Part shown: positions 16,663-30,278 of the stretch, in pieces
How positions within the stretch are numbered: the stretch's first letter is position 1
Layout of the letters: each line of letters opens with the position of its first letter
Assembly: GCA_020637775.1 (NCBI GenBank)
Contig: JACKJV010000011.1
Coordinates: 49,550 to 113,549, forward strand
Direction: 5' to 3'
DNA from: Brucellaceae bacterium
GTDB taxonomy: Bacteria > Pseudomonadota > Alphaproteobacteria > Rhizobiales > Rhizobiaceae
DNA: 64,000 nucleotides
The notes under the pieces: generated by a model
What the model was told of the DNA's origin: nothing
Databases searched by the model: none
Seen by the model: the letters and a program-made list of their open reading frames with translations, nothing else
Position numbers and translations under genes: made by a program

Positions 16663-17316
16663 TCAGCCCAACGTTCCGGCGAAACGGGCCACGGTTTGCG
16701 CGACGCTTTCGACATGGTCCTGCAAGGTGAGGCCGGAGGCCTTGCGCGGCTTGAAGTCGTGGTCGCCGTCTTCCAGCCAGTGCAGACGGATCGTGTGCGG
16801 CAGGTCATAGGCCTGCACGTCTTCAACCGTGCCGAACGGGTCGCGCGTGCCCTGGCAGATCAGCGCCGGCGTTTGCAGGCCTTCCAGATGGGCGGTGCGA
16901 AGGCTGGAAGGCTTGCCGGGCGGATGGAAGGGATAGCCAAGGCACAACAGGCCGTTGGCAAGCCATTCGCCATCACATGCGCCGGCAATCATGCTGGCGA
17001 CACGGCCACCCATGGACTTGCCGCCGATGACGAGACAACGGCTGGGCCCCAGCGCACGGATCGCATCGCGGTATTCGGAAATGAGCTTTTCGGCACGCGG
17101 CGGCGGCTTGCGCGGCGCGCCACTTCGCCGCGCCGCCATGTAGGCGAATTCGAAGCGGATCACCCTGAGCCCCCTTGCAGCAATGGCGCCGGCAATGGCG
17201 TTCATCCAGGGCGTGTCCATGGGCGCGCCCGCGCCATGGGCCAGCATGATCGTGGCGGCAGCGTCCGGCGGTCCATCCGCCAGGAAGCCGGTGGGGAACG
17301 GGCCGGAACCGGTCAT
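16663..17316 (-). CDS. Alpha/beta hydrolase of the KANL3/Tex30-like (dienelactone hydrolase-related) family
   Basis: A 217-residue predicted cytoplasmic hydrolase. LAHGAGAPMDTPWMNAIAGAI is the oxyanion-loop region, VIGGKSMGGRVASM carries the nucleophile Ser in GKSMGG, LICQGTRDPFG the acid and DGDHDFKP the catalytic His. This arrangement is typical of the KANL3/Tex30 group. I chose 17316 (MTGSGPFP), where AAGAGGACAAGG lies just upstream; earlier in-frame starts are less plausible. Substrate is unknown and the neighbours give no clear hint. Confidence 0.85.
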   Translation of the reverse strand: MTGSGPFPTGFLADGPPDAAATIMLAHGAGAPMDTPWMNAIAGAIAARGLRVIRFEFAYMAARRSGAPRKPPPRAEKLISEYRDAIRALGPSRCLVIGGKSMGGRVASMIAGACDGEWLANGLLCLGYPFHPPGKPSSLRTAHLEGLQTPALICQGTRDPFGTVEDVQAYDLPHTIRLHWLEDGDHDFKPRKASGLTLQDHVESVAQTVARFAGTLG

Positions 17317-17452
17317 TCGCCTTGTCCTCTTCGTGCAGCCATCGCTACGAATATCCATTCGTTAACGTTAAGCGCGCGTCAATCATTCGTCCGTAGGCTT
17401 TCATGCGGGCACATTCATTCAAACCGGGGGCACGGGGTCTGATGGTCTGGGC

Positions 17453-21169
<3,717 letters not shown>

Positions 21170-21197
21170 TCCCGGCGACCGCCCTTGCCCAATGAGA

Positions 21198-21224
21198 AAC
21201 GGCGCGAAACCGGTTCGCGCCGTT
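21198..21224 (+). terminator. Hairpin downstream of the hybrid kinase gene
   Basis: A perfect 11-bp stem AACGGCGCGAA / TTCGCGCCGTT with a 5-base loop lies 28 bases past the stop codon. No T run follows, so it may be a weak terminator or a 3'-end stabiliser. Confidence 0.55.
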
Positions 21225-21574
21225 CATGCTTTCCGCAGCCCCCGCATGCGTTTCCGAAAGCTCTCAAATGTTAAACGATCCGGGCCTGCCGGATATGGCG
21301 CGATCGCACCATGACGGCGGTGCCGGCAAACCGCTAGAAAACAGGCACCGGTTCATCTGTCAGGCCGGTTCACCGGCGGGGTCGCCGGAAAATGCCGCGG
21401 TTGAGCGATTGCCCCACAATTCAGCTCAAGGGAAACCCGGCACGGGATCTCAGCACGCCCGGTTTCGCACCCCGCCGGTTTTTTCCATCCAGAACACCCT
21501 TTCGCTCCATTGCCGCAGGTCATCCAACGACTTGCGCAATCCTGTGATGCGTGGCTCAATCATGCCGGCCGCGG

Positions 21575-21614
21575 ACGTAACAGGGCTGACATACAAGTGT
21601 CATCGAACTGTTAC
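21575..21614 (+). promoter_or_regulatory. Pho box upstream of pstS
   Basis: Half-sites CTGACAT (21586), GTGTCAT (21597) and CTGTTAC (21608) repeat with an 11-base period, close to the PhoB consensus CTGTCAT; a weaker ACGTAAC precedes them at 21575. The last half-site takes the -35 place, with TTTAGG at 21623-21628 as a possible -10. PhoB itself is encoded at the end of this operon. Confidence 0.85.
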
Positions 21615-21683
21615 ATAGCTGCTTTAGGGCCAGTCCCGCGCACAGAGAAACGCGCAGACATTGCCCAAAAGGGAGCATCCAAG

Positions 21684-22721
21684 ATGAAGAAATTCCTCCT
21701 GTCGACGGCCGCCGCCGCTGTCGTGATTGCCGGATCCGCCGGCGCCGCCGCCGCCCGCGATCAGGTCCAGATCGCCGGTTCCTCCACCGTTCTTCCCTAT
21801 GCCTCCATCGTTGCCGAGGCGTTTGGCGAAAACACCGACTTCCCGACCCCGGTCGTGGAATCGGGCGGTTCGTCCGCCGGCCTCAAGCGGTTCTGCGAAG
21901 GCGTCGGCGAGAACACCATCGACATCGCCAATGCTTCGCGCCGCATTCGCGAGAAGGAAGTCAAGGCCTGCGCCGAGAACGGCGTCAAGGACATCATCGA
22001 AGTCCGCATCGGCTATGACGGCATCGTGTTCGCCTCCCAGAAGGATGGCCCGGCCTTCACCGCCTTCACCCCGTCGGACTGGTTCAACGCCATTGGCGCC
22101 AAGGTGCTCAAGGATGGCCAGATCGTCGACAACCCGAACATGACCTGGGCCGATGCCAATGCCGACCTGCCGGCCGTTGAAATCTCCACGTTCATTCCGG
22201 GCACCAAGCACGGCACCCGTGAAGTCTTCGAGGAAAAGGTCCTGAAGCAGGGCTGCGAAGACACCGGCGCCATGAAGGCGATGGTCGATGGCGGCATGTC
22301 CGAGAAGGACGCAGAGAAGGCCTGCATGGCCGTGCGCACGGATGGCAAGTCGGTCGACATCGACGGCGACTACACCGAGACGCTGGCCCGCATCGACGCC
22401 AACAAGGATGGCATCGGCGTGTTCGGCCTGGCCTTCTACGAGAACAACACCGACAAGCTGAAGGTCGCCACGATGTCGGGCGTCGCCCCGTCCACCGAGA
22501 CGATCGCTTCCGGCGAATATCCGGTGTCGCGTCCGCTGTTCTTCTACATCAAGAAGGCGCATATCGGCGTGATCCCGGGCCTGAAGGAATATGCGGAGTT
22601 CTTCGTCTCCGAGGAAATCGCCGGTCCGAAGGGTCCGCTGGCCAATTACGGCCTGGTTGCCGATCCGGAACTGGGCGCGACCCAGAAAGCCGTCACCGAC
22701 GAGTCGACGCTGAGCATGTAA
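21684..22721 (+). CDS. pstS: Phosphate ABC transporter substrate-binding protein PstS
   Basis: A 345-residue periplasmic phosphate-binding protein with a signal peptide (MKKFLLSTAAAAVVIAGSAGAAAA). Phosphate-binding loops are IAGSSTVLPYA, ESGGSSAGLKRFCEG and the TKHGTREVF segment. GGGAG lies upstream of the ATG. It is the first gene of the phosphate operon, behind a Pho box, and is followed by a hairpin that probably sets its expression above that of the membrane genes. Confidence 0.95.
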   Translation: MKKFLLSTAAAAVVIAGSAGAAAARDQVQIAGSSTVLPYASIVAEAFGENTDFPTPVVESGGSSAGLKRFCEGVGENTIDIANASRRIREKEVKACAENGVKDIIEVRIGYDGIVFASQKDGPAFTAFTPSDWFNAIGAKVLKDGQIVDNPNMTWADANADLPAVEISTFIPGTKHGTREVFEEKVLKQGCEDTGAMKAMVDGGMSEKDAEKACMAVRTDGKSVDIDGDYTETLARIDANKDGIGVFGLAFYENNTDKLKVATMSGVAPSTETIASGEYPVSRPLFFYIKKAHIGVIPGLKEYAEFFVSEEIAGPKGPLANYGLVADPELGATQKAVTDESTLSM

Positions 22722-22757
22722 TTCGGTTTCCGGCTCCGCAGCGGGGCCGGGACAGCC

Positions 22758-22795
22758 GGAGGGCGGCGTCACCGCTGCCCTCCCTTTCCTTTTTC
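22758..22795 (+). terminator. Attenuator-like hairpin between pstS and pstC
   Basis: An 11-bp stem (GGAGGGCGGCG / CGCTGCCCTCC, one G-T pair) with a TCAC loop is followed by CTTTCCTTTTT. Partial termination here would favour pstS over downstream genes. Confidence 0.75.
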
Positions 22796-22824
22796 GGCAC
22801 TGGCCGAAACCAAGACGGGGCGGC

Positions 22825-24294
22825 ATGGCCATGCTTATTCTGTGGGTCCTAGCATTCGTGATCGTTCTCGCGGTCGCCGGCTATTTCACCGGTCGTTCGC
22901 GCGCGCTTGCCACGGCAGGCGGCGACATCCGGCAAATGCATTCCGTGCCGGGCTATCATGGCGTCAACGTCTTCCTGTTCGCCGCCGTCCCCGCGCTTCT
23001 GGTCATGGCGATCTGGCTGCTGCTCCAGCCGCTCGTCATCCAGACCATGGTCTCCTCGCACATTCCCGCCGATGCCATTCCGGAAGGCGCGTCGCTCGGT
23101 ATCGTGATGAGCGATGTGCAGCGTGTGGCCGAGGGCCTCGACACAGCCGTTGCCGCCGGCGCGATGACCGAGGACCAGGCGTCCTCGATCCGCACCGAGT
23201 TCACCGACGTCCGCGAGCGCCTGGCGCAAGTGGGCGTGGCGCTGGCCTCGAATGTCCGACCGGAGGTTCTTCGCGCCGCGCAGGAGTACCGGGCGCTCAG
23301 CGCGACGGCCACGACCGCCCTGACCATCATTGCCGGGCTTCTCGCCATTGGCGGTTTCGCGCTGGCGTGGAGGCGCATCCAGCCACGGTTCCGGGCGCGC
23401 AATTCGGTCGAGGCCTTCGTCAAGGTGCTGCTCATCGCGGCGGCTTCCATCGCCATCCTGACGACCATCGGCATCGTGCTGTCGCTGATCTTCAACACGA
23501 TCGAGTTCTTCGGCCTCCATCCGGCGTCGGACTTCTTCTTCGGCACCGTCTGGAGCCCCAGTTTCGGCGGCGGTTCCGAACTCGGCATCCTGCCGCTCCT
23601 TTGGGGCACGTTCTACATTTCGCTGATCGCGCTGGCCGTGGCCGTGCCGGTCGGGCTGATGGCGGCGATCTACCTGGCGGAATATGCCGGCCCCGCCGTG
23701 CGCAACTACGCCAAGCCCCTGCTCGAGGTGCTGGCCGGCATTCCCACCATCGTCTACGGCCTGTTCGCGCTGCTGACCGTCGGCCCGCTGCTCGTCGACA
23801 TGTTCGGGGACAGCACGGTCGGCTGGATGCAATCGGGCACCGCCGTCATGACCGCGGGTCTCGTCATGGGCATCATGCTGATCCCGTTCGTCTCGTCGCT
23901 GTCGGACGACATCATCAATGCCGTGCCGCAGGCCATGCGCGACGGTTCCCTCGGGCTGGGCGCGACCCATTCGGAGACGATCAAGCAGGTCGTCCTGCCA
24001 GCCGCGCTGCCGGGCATTGTCGGCGCCATCCTGCTCGCGGCCTCGCGTGCCATTGGCGAGACGATGATCGTCGTGCTGGGCGCCGGCGCCGCGGCCAAGC
24101 TGTCGCTCAATCCCTTCGACGCCATGACCACGGTCACTGCGAAGATCGTCAGCCAGCTCACCGGCGACGCCGATTTCGCTTCGCCGGAAGCGCTGGTTGC
24201 CTTTGCACTGGGCATGACGCTCTTCATCATCACGCTGGGGCTGAACATCCTGGCGCTCTACATCGTTCGCAAGTACCGGGAACAGTACGAATGA
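22825..24294 (+). CDS. pstC: Phosphate ABC transporter permease PstC
   Basis: A 489-residue permease of the long alphaproteobacterial type (E. coli PstC has about 320 residues). An N-terminal region of about 220 residues, with helices at 1-20, 45-70, 150-170 and 190-215, precedes the canonical BPD_transp_1 core. The coupling motif is near SLGLGATHSETIKQVVLPAALPGIVGA, and GLFALLTVGPLL and EYAGPAVRNYAKPLLEVLAGIPTIVYG are typical PstC segments. Its stop overlaps the pstA start (ATGA). Confidence 0.93.
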   Translation: MAMLILWVLAFVIVLAVAGYFTGRSRALATAGGDIRQMHSVPGYHGVNVFLFAAVPALLVMAIWLLLQPLVIQTMVSSHIPADAIPEGASLGIVMSDVQRVAEGLDTAVAAGAMTEDQASSIRTEFTDVRERLAQVGVALASNVRPEVLRAAQEYRALSATATTALTIIAGLLAIGGFALAWRRIQPRFRARNSVEAFVKVLLIAAASIAILTTIGIVLSLIFNTIEFFGLHPASDFFFGTVWSPSFGGGSELGILPLLWGTFYISLIALAVAVPVGLMAAIYLAEYAGPAVRNYAKPLLEVLAGIPTIVYGLFALLTVGPLLVDMFGDSTVGWMQSGTAVMTAGLVMGIMLIPFVSSLSDDIINAVPQAMRDGSLGLGATHSETIKQVVLPAALPGIVGAILLAASRAIGETMIVVLGAGAAAKLSLNPFDAMTTVTAKIVSQLTGDADFASPEALVAFALGMTLFIITLGLNILALYIVRKYREQYE

Positions 24295-25622
24295 CCGACG
24301 TCACGACAAGCCTTCTGCCCTCCGGGCGTCCGAGCGCCGACGAGACGGCAAGACGGACGCGGGCCCGCAATGCCGCGGAAAGACGGTTCAAGGCCTATGG
24401 CGTGGTCGCCATCGCCATCGGCCTGTTCTTCCTGGTGGCGCTGCTTTATGCCATCCTGACGAATGGCGTGGGCGCCTTCCAGCAGACCTTCGTCAAGATT
24501 CCCGTCGCGCTGAACGCGGAACAGGTGGCAGCCGCCGAGGCGTCGGTGGTCAAGACCTCGAAATATCGCGCCATGATCGAGGCGGCGCTGGCCGCCAAAA
24601 TCACCGAGCGCGGTTATCAGACCGGCATGACCGATCCGGGCAAGATCGGCGACATCCTGTCTTCGGGCGCGCCGGCCACCCTGCGCGAATACGTGCTGGC
24701 CAATCAGGGCGACATCGGCAAGATGGTCGATTTCCAGTTCCTCGCCTCCTCGCGTGTCGACGGCTACCTGAAGGGCCGCGTCACCCGCGAAGCGCTGGCC
24801 GAGGACAAGAATCTCGATGCCGCGCATCTCGACCTGGTCGACCAGATGCGGAGCGACGGCATGGTGGTGAAGCATTTCAACATGGATTTCATCACCGGTG
24901 CCGATGCGTCCGATTCCCGACCCGAACAGGCCGGTATCGGCGTCTCCATGCTCGGTTCGCTGTTCATGATGCTGGTCGTCCTTTTTCTCGCTCTGCCCAT
25001 CGGCGTGGCCGCCTCGATCTACCTGGAGGAATTCGCGCCGCAAAACCGGTTCACGGATCTCATCGAGGTGAATATCGCCAACCTGGCGGCCGTTCCCTCC
25101 ATCGTGTTCGGTATCCTGGGCCTCGCCGCCTTCATCCAGTTCGCGCATCTGCCGCAATCGGCGCCGCTGGTCGGCGGGCTGGTCCTGACGCTGATGACGC
25201 TGCCGACGATCATCATCTCGACGCGTGCCTCTCTGAAGGCCGTTCCGCCGTCGATCCGCGAGGGCGCGCTCGGCATCGGCGCCTCCAAGATGCAGTCGGT
25301 GTTCCACCATGTGCTGCCGCTGGCCATGCCGGGCATCCTGACCGGAACGATCATCGGGCTGGCGCAGGCGCTTGGCGAAACCGCGCCGCTTCTGCTTATC
25401 GGCATGGTCGGCTTCATCGCATCGAATTATCCCGACGGTGTCGCATCGGGCTTTCTTGATCCGAACTCGGCCATGCCGGCCCAGATCTTCGAATGGGCCA
25501 AGCGCGCGGACCCGGCCTTCTACGAACGCGCCTGGGGCGGGATCATCATCCTGCTGGTTTTCCTTGCGATCATGAACATTACCGCCATCATACTGCGTCG
25601 ACGCTTCGAGCGGCGCTGGTGA
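24291..25622 (+). CDS. pstA: Phosphate ABC transporter permease PstA
   Basis: A 443-residue permease. One membrane segment ([20 protein letters not shown]) is followed by a periplasmic insert of about 150 residues, then the permease core with [24 protein letters not shown] and the coupling loop [25 protein letters not shown]. The insert is characteristic of the long alphaproteobacterial PstA. The ATG at 24291 overlaps the pstC stop by 4 bases. Confidence 0.93.
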   Translation: MTDVTTSLLPSGRPSADETARRTRARNAAERRFKAYGVVAIAIGLFFLVALLYAILTNGVGAFQQTFVKIPVALNAEQVAAAEASVVKTSKYRAMIEAALAAKITERGYQTGMTDPGKIGDILSSGAPATLREYVLANQGDIGKMVDFQFLASSRVDGYLKGRVTREALAEDKNLDAAHLDLVDQMRSDGMVVKHFNMDFITGADASDSRPEQAGIGVSMLGSLFMMLVVLFLALPIGVAASIYLEEFAPQNRFTDLIEVNIANLAAVPSIVFGILGLAAFIQFAHLPQSAPLVGGLVLTLMTLPTIIISTRASLKAVPPSIREGALGIGASKMQSVFHHVLPLAMPGILTGTIIGLAQALGETAPLLLIGMVGFIASNYPDGVASGFLDPNSAMPAQIFEWAKRADPAFYERAWGGIIILLVFLAIMNITAIILRRRFERRW

Positions 25623-25645
25623 GGGGCCGAGAACGGAGCGCCGAG

Positions 25646-26473
25646 ATGAACATGCGTACCGAAACACAGATTGAAGAAGCACTCAAAGACAAGACCATGC
25701 CGCAAACAGACACCGATACGTTCAAGATGCGCGGCGAGAAAGTCTGCGTCTACTATGGCGAAAAGCAGGCCCTCTTCGATGTCGACCTGGATGTCCGCAA
25801 GAACCAGGTGACGGCGCTGATCGGCCCGTCAGGCTGCGGCAAGTCCACCTTCCTTCGCTGCCTGAACCGGATGAACGACACGATCGACATCTGCCGTGTG
25901 ACGGGCCGGATCACGCTCGATGGCAAGGACATCTACGACAGGGCCATTGACGTGGTGGAACTGCGCGCGCGGGTGGGCATGGTGTTCCAGAAGCCCAATC
26001 CGTTCCCGAAGTCGATCCGCGAGAACATCGCCTATGGCCCCCGCATTCACGGGCTCGCCCGTTCCAAGGCGGACCTGGAGGAAATCGTGGTGACGAGCCT
26101 GCAGAAGGCAGGGTTGTTCGAGGAGGTCAAGGACCGTCTCGACGAGCCCGGCACGGGGCTCTCGGGTGGGCAGCAGCAGCGTCTGTGCATCGCGCGCGCC
26201 ATTGCCGTCTCGCCGGAAGTGATCCTGATGGATGAGCCCTGTTCGGCGCTCGACCCGATCGCCACCGCGAAGGTGGAAGAACTGATCGACGAGTTGAAGG
26301 AGAACTACACGATCGTGATCGTCACCCACTCGATGCAGCAGGCCGCGCGCGTCTCGCAGCGCACGGCGATGTTCCACCTCGGAATTCTCGTCGAGGAAGG
26401 GCCGACGGACAAGATGTTCACGAACCCCGACGACAAGCGCACCCAAGACTACATTACCGGCCGCTTCGGCTGA
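25646..26473 (+). CDS. pstB: Phosphate ABC transporter ATP-binding protein PstB
   Basis: A 275-residue ATPase: Walker [11 protein letters not shown]-loop [13 protein letters not shown], signature [15 protein letters not shown], Walker [17 protein letters not shown] and H-loop [12 protein letters not shown]. The [14 protein letters not shown] segment is specific to PstB. A GGAG site precedes the ATG at 25646. PhoU follows after 26 bases. Confidence 0.95.
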   Translation: MNMRTETQIEEALKDKTMPQTDTDTFKMRGEKVCVYYGEKQALFDVDLDVRKNQVTALIGPSGCGKSTFLRCLNRMNDTIDICRVTGRITLDGKDIYDRAIDVVELRARVGMVFQKPNPFPKSIRENIAYGPRIHGLARSKADLEEIVVTSLQKAGLFEEVKDRLDEPGTGLSGGQQQRLCIARAIAVSPEVILMDEPCSALDPIATAKVEELIDELKENYTIVIVTHSMQQAARVSQRTAMFHLGILVEEGPTDKMFTNPDDKRTQDYITGRFG

Positions 26474-26499
26474 GCCTTACCAATCCGGGAGATTGCGCC

Positions 26500-27201
26500 A
26501 TGGGCGAGCATACTGTCACCTCGTTCGACGAGGAACTCGACGCGATGGATACCATGATCCGCTCGATGGGCGAGCGGGCTGCCGAGATGGTGGACATGGC
26601 CACGCGCGCGCTGCTGACCGGCGACGTCGCGCTGGCGCAGAGGGTCATTTCGGAAGACCGGCTGATGGACCAGATGCAGCGTGACCTGGACGACAGGGCC
26701 GTCACGCTGATCGGCAAGCGCCAGCCGATGGGCCAGGATCTGCGTTTCGCGGTCGGTGCCATGCGCATGGCCGGCGACCTGGAGCGGATCGGCGACCTGG
26801 CCAAGAGTACCTGCAAGCGGGTCGGCTCCATCGGCGAGATGGTGGTCATGCGCGAGCCGAATTTCGGGATCGAGAAAATGGCGGAACTGGCGCGCAACCA
26901 GGTCAATGCCATCATCGATGTCTATGTCGGCCGCCGCGCCGGCGAGATCGAGGAAATCCGCAATCGCGACGAGCACATCGACATGGCCTATACGTCGGTG
27001 TTCCGCGAATTGCTGACCTACATGATGGAGGATCCGCGCAAGATCTCCTCCTGTACGCATCTTCTCTTCTGCGCCAAGAACCTGGAGCGCATCGGCGATC
27101 ACGTCACCAATATCGCCGAGAACGCCTATTACATGATCACCGGCGATCAGTTGCCGATGGCCCGGCCGCGGGTCGACAACGTGGCCGAAGGCATCGGCTG
27201 A
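26500..27201 (+). CDS. phoU: Phosphate signalling protein PhoU
   Basis: A 233-residue protein made of two three-helix PhoU repeats. The metal-binding motifs ERIGDLAKSTCKR (first repeat) and LERIGDHVTNIAENAYY (second repeat) are both intact. PhoU links the Pst transporter to the Pho histidine kinase and represses the regulon when phosphate is plentiful. Placed between pstB and phoB, the usual alphaproteobacterial order. Confidence 0.95.
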   Translation: MGEHTVTSFDEELDAMDTMIRSMGERAAEMVDMATRALLTGDVALAQRVISEDRLMDQMQRDLDDRAVTLIGKRQPMGQDLRFAVGAMRMAGDLERIGDLAKSTCKRVGSIGEMVVMREPNFGIEKMAELARNQVNAIIDVYVGRRAGEIEEIRNRDEHIDMAYTSVFRELLTYMMEDPRKISSCTHLLFCAKNLERIGDHVTNIAENAYYMITGDQLPMARPRVDNVAEGIG

Positions 27202-27212
27202 GCAGGTCGGCA

Positions 27213-27902
27213 ATGGCATCCCCCCGCATTCTTGTTGTCGAGGACGAAGAGCCGCTGGGCGTCCTTCTGCAATACAATCTCGAAGCCGAGGGCTATGAGG
27301 TCGAAGTCGTGGTGCGCGGCGACGAGGCGGAACTGCGCCTGCGCGAAAACGTGCCCGACCTCCTGGTGCTCGACTGGATGCTGCCCGGTGTCTCCGGCAT
27401 CGAGCTTTGCCGGCGGCTGCGTCAACGCCACGAAACGGAACGCCTTCCCGTGATCATGCTCACTGCGCGTGGCGAGGAGAGCGACCGGGTGCGCGGGCTT
27501 TCGACCGGTGCCGACGATTATCTCGTCAAACCGTTCTCGACGCCGGAATTCCTGGCACGCGTCAGGGCGCTGCTGCGCCGCGCCAAGCCGGAAATGCTGT
27601 CAGGCACGCTGACGGTCGGCGATATCGTTCTGGACAGGGAAACGCATCGCGTCTACCGCGCCAAGCGGGAAGTGAAGCTCGGACCAACCGAGTTCCGGCT
27701 GCTGGAATATCTCATGCAGCATCCGGGACGGGTGTTTTCGCGCGGTCAGCTTCTCGACAATGTCTGGGGCGAGACGATCTATATCGACGAGCGCACGGTC
27801 GATGTGCATATCGGGCGGCTGCGCAAGGCGGTGAACATCGGCAACATGCCGGACGTCATCCGCACCATTCGCGGCGCGGGCTACGCGATCGAGGAAAAAT
27901 GA
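27213..27902 (+). CDS. phoB: Phosphate response regulator PhoB
   Basis: A 229-residue OmpR-type regulator: receiver domain with phospho-acceptor Asp54 (LLVLDWMLPG), the acidic pair in VVEDEEP, and Lys in DYLVKPFS; then a winged-helix DNA-binding domain (GPTEFRLLEYLMQHPGRVFSRGQLLDNVWG). It is 11 bases after phoU. No phoR gene is in the window. It probably binds the Pho box before pstS. Confidence 0.94.
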   Translation: MASPRILVVEDEEPLGVLLQYNLEAEGYEVEVVVRGDEAELRLRENVPDLLVLDWMLPGVSGIELCRRLRQRHETERLPVIMLTARGEESDRVRGLSTGADDYLVKPFSTPEFLARVRALLRRAKPEMLSGTLTVGDIVLDRETHRVYRAKREVKLGPTEFRLLEYLMQHPGRVFSRGQLLDNVWGETIYIDERTVDVHIGRLRKAVNIGNMPDVIRTIRGAGYAIEEK

Positions 27903-27935
27903 CAAGCGAAAGCCGTTTCCGCCGCGCGTTTGCAA

Positions 27936-28841
27936 TCACCTGAAACTCAGGCGAATGCGCAGCGCGAGGCTGCGCCCGGCAAGCTCTTCGGGCGGTTGCG
28001 GATAAGGCGCGGCGTTGCGCGCAGCCTGCAAGGCCTTCCGGTCGAGCGCGGGATTGCCGGAACTGGCGCCGATGCTGGCGCCCAGAAGCGCACCGGTGCG
28101 CGCAATGCGCAGGTTCAGGCCCACCGTGCCGCGCCCGCCGGCGCCACGCGGCTTGCGCCGCGCGACATGGCTGTTCACCCGCTGGCCATAGCTGACCATG
28201 GCTTGCCGCATGGCAGCCTTGGATGGGCCAGCCGTCTTGCCGCGCGCGCTGCGCTGGGAGGCCGTGTCGCTCCCATTGGCGCCCCGGTTTCCCCTGGAAG
28301 CCTTCTGGCGGGCAGGTGCGACGGCGCTTTTCTTCGGCCGGTCCGGCCTTTCGGCGCGCGGGGCCGGTTCCGCCTCCTGCCGCGTGATCTGCGGCCTGGG
28401 TGTCGGCACGACGGCGACCGTTCGGGGCAGCACCGCCCAGTCCTCACTTTCCTGCGGTTGCGATATCGCCGGCGCCGCCGCAGGCATGGCGAGAGGCGGA
28501 AGCGCATGGGCGATGTCCGTTGCCGCAAGTGCGACAACCGGCGGGGCCGACGGCAATTCCGGAAGCGGCAGCTTCTGCGCGATTTGAGCCGGCGCATCGG
28601 CGATGGATCCGGTTTCGACTGGCGCTTCTTCCGTTTCCGGCTCCGCTTGCGCGGCCATTTCGGCTTCCGGCCTGGGCGTTTCGGTTTCGCCCGGCGCCTC
28701 GATGAGGGTGACGGTCACCGTCACGTCGCCGGGCTCGCTTGCATCGCCGCCGCCGGCAATGCCATGGGCGACGACCGAGGCGAGGGCCGCATGCAGGCCA
28801 AGCGAGAGCAGGATGGCGACGGCAGCACGCAAGGTCTTCAT
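27936..28841 (-). CDS. tonB: TonB-like energy transducer of the cobalamin operon
   Basis: A 301-residue protein. An N-terminal membrane anchor (LRAAVAILLSLGLHAALASVV) with the SxxxH-type His is followed by a long Pro/Ala/Glu-rich periplasmic linker and a C-terminal TonB domain (YGQRVNSHVARRKPRGAGGRGTVGLNLRIARTGALL to AAPYPQPPEEL). The start at 28841 overlaps the exbD stop by 4 bases, and the gene ends the minus-strand cobalamin operon, converging on phoB. Confidence 0.88.
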   Translation of the reverse strand: MKTLRAAVAILLSLGLHAALASVVAHGIAGGGDASEPGDVTVTVTLIEAPGETETPRPEAEMAAQAEPETEEAPVETGSIADAPAQIAQKLPLPELPSAPPVVALAATDIAHALPPLAMPAAAPAISQPQESEDWAVLPRTVAVVPTPRPQITRQEAEPAPRAERPDRPKKSAVAPARQKASRGNRGANGSDTASQRSARGKTAGPSKAAMRQAMVSYGQRVNSHVARRKPRGAGGRGTVGLNLRIARTGALLGASIGASSGNPALDRKALQAARNAAPYPQPPEELAGRSLALRIRLSFR

Positions 28842-29242
28842 GGACGGGCCTCCACGATCATGGTGAGGGTCGTGATACCGCCGGCGCGCAGGCGTTCGGT
28901 CAGACGGATTATGGCGGCGGCTTCGGCATTTCGGTCGGCCTTCAGCCAGGCCTTGTCCCACGCCTCCTGCGAGAATGCCGCCACAAAGCCTTCGAGCGCA
29001 GCCTCGTCGACCAGTCCGTTCCACGCCATGCGGCCGTCGGCGGCGACATGGAGTGTACGGGTGGCAGCCGGTGCGCCGGACGGATCGACCGGCGCGGAAG
29101 CCGGCTCCAGCGGCAGCGGGTCGGCGGCGCGAATGACACCCGACAACATGACGAAGATCAGCAGAAGGAAGACGATGTTGATCAGCGGCAGGGTCGGGTC
29201 GGCCTGCGGAGCGGGTGGCGTTTCCAGGCGCAGGCGCTTCAT
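28838..29242 (-). CDS. exbD: ExbD-like biopolymer transport protein, second copy
   Basis: A 134-residue protein with one N-terminal membrane helix (LPLINIVFLLLIFVMLSGVI) and a periplasmic domain. The helix starts TLPLINIV rather than the usual NLTPLIDVV, so the conserved proton-carrying Asp is an Asn here. That makes it unlike a normal working ExbD and different from the copy directly upstream. It overlaps both neighbours by 4 bases. Confidence 0.82.
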   Translation of the reverse strand: MKRLRLETPPAPQADPTLPLINIVFLLLIFVMLSGVIRAADPLPLEPASAPVDPSGAPAATRTLHVAADGRMAWNGLVDEAALEGFVAAFSQEAWDKAWLKADRNAEAAAIIRLTERLRAGGITTLTMIVEARP

Positions 29243-29661
29243 TGGCCGGCCTCCCCGGAACCGGGGCTGTCGGCACGGGTGGCAATCTTGGTGCGCCCTG
29301 CCTTCGCGGCCGCATCCAGCGCGGTGACCAGCGCCTGATAGGGCGCATCGGGACTGACCGTCACAACCAGCGGCCGGCCGGGGTCAGCGGCCAGCGCCGC
29401 CGGCAGGGCGGAGGCGGCGACGGTTTCGCCGTCCAGCATGAATTCGAGCGGTGTCAGTGACAGGGTCTGCGGCGTTGCCGTGTCCTGCGCCATGACGGCT
29501 TCACCTGCCGGTGCAAGCGCCAGCGGCTGCTCGGCCTGCCGCACGAATTGCGCCGCCAGCATGAAGAAGATGACCAGGATGAAAACGACATCCATGATCG
29601 GCGTGAGGTTCACGCCGGGGCGCCTCGTGGCCGTTTCGAGGGTGATGCGGCGGCGGCTCAC
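29239..29661 (-). CDS. exbD: ExbD biopolymer transport protein, first copy
   Basis: A 140-residue ExbD. The start is the GTG at 29661, overlapping the exbB stop as GTGA. The membrane helix reads [24 protein letters not shown] and keeps the Asp of PIMDVV that carries protons; a periplasmic domain follows ([20 protein letters not shown]). It should pair with the adjacent ExbB as the proton channel that powers TonB. Confidence 0.87.
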   Translation of the reverse strand: MSRRRITLETATRRPGVNLTPIMDVVFILVIFFMLAAQFVRQAEQPLALAPAGEAVMAQDTATPQTLSLTPLEFMLDGETVAASALPAALAADPGRPLVVTVSPDAPYQALVTALDAAAKAGRTKIATRADSPGSGEAGQ

Positions 29662-30275
29662 GGGGCCGGCCTCGGGCGTTCGCGCGGCTTGACGAGGGCC
29701 CGGTTCACAGCGGCTTCCATCCGCCGGGCAATGTTTCCGGCCATGGCTTCCAGAATGGCGGCGAAGACGAGGGCGGCGAGCGCCACCACCATGCCGGCCG
29801 CCGTGGTCAGCAGGGCCTCCCAGATGCCGCCGGCCAGAAGCGCGGGGTTGACCTGATCGCCTGCGCCTTCCAGCTCGCGGAAAGCCTCGATCATGCCGAG
29901 CACCGTGCCGAGCAGACCGGTGAGGGGGGCGGCTGCCGTGGCAAGATGAAGGAACCCGATGCCGCGCCGCAGCTTCGCCATGGCGGCGCGCGCGGCAATG
30001 TCGGCTTCGGCTTCCATCTGGTCCGGGGTCGCCGTGGGGCGCATCTCCTCCAGGCTTGCCAGAACCTTGCCGACGGACCATGCCGACTTGCGGCCTTTCG
30101 CGGCACGGCCCGTTGCCAGGCTCTCGGCGGCCAGGCCGAGCAGCTTCTGCACGAACACGGCGACGACGAGCACGGACAGGATGGCCAGCGCGACCATGGC
30201 CGGCCCGCCCTTGTCGAACAGATCCGCCATTGCCGGCATCAGGGCTTCGAGCGATGTTTCCATCCACGCGTTCAT
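29658..30275 (-). CDS. exbB: ExbB/MotA/TolQ-family proton channel protein
   Basis: A 205-residue protein with three membrane helices, near 25-47, 105-130 and 150-175. The segment [25 protein letters not shown] and the later [18 protein letters not shown] are the conserved ExbB/TolQ proton-channel regions. It lies 3 bases after the ATPase gene and is followed by two overlapping exbD genes and tonB. Confidence 0.9.
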   Translation of the reverse strand: MNAWMETSLEALMPAMADLFDKGGPAMVALAILSVLVVAVFVQKLLGLAAESLATGRAAKGRKSAWSVGKVLASLEEMRPTATPDQMEAEADIAARAAMAKLRRGIGFLHLATAAAPLTGLLGTVLGMIEAFRELEGAGDQVNPALLAGGIWEALLTTAAGMVVALAALVFAAILEAMAGNIARRMEAAVNRALVKPRERPRPAP

Positions 30276-30278
30276 TCG

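Larger units (their letters stand above)
21170..21683. other. Intergenic region of 514 bases before pstS
   Basis: It begins with a hairpin (21198-21224), and ends with the Pho box (21575-21614) and pstS leader. Between about 21225 and 21574 I see no supported gene; a bulged inverted repeat around 21431-21473 is followed by a T run at 21480-21485, which could act as a second terminator. Confidence 0.6.

Noticed and set aside
22842-25622. A single 926-codon plus-strand frame across pstC and pstA
   Set aside because: The first half is a wrong-frame reading of pstC that happens to run without a stop into pstA. pstC ends in its own frame at 24294 and pstA starts at 24291.
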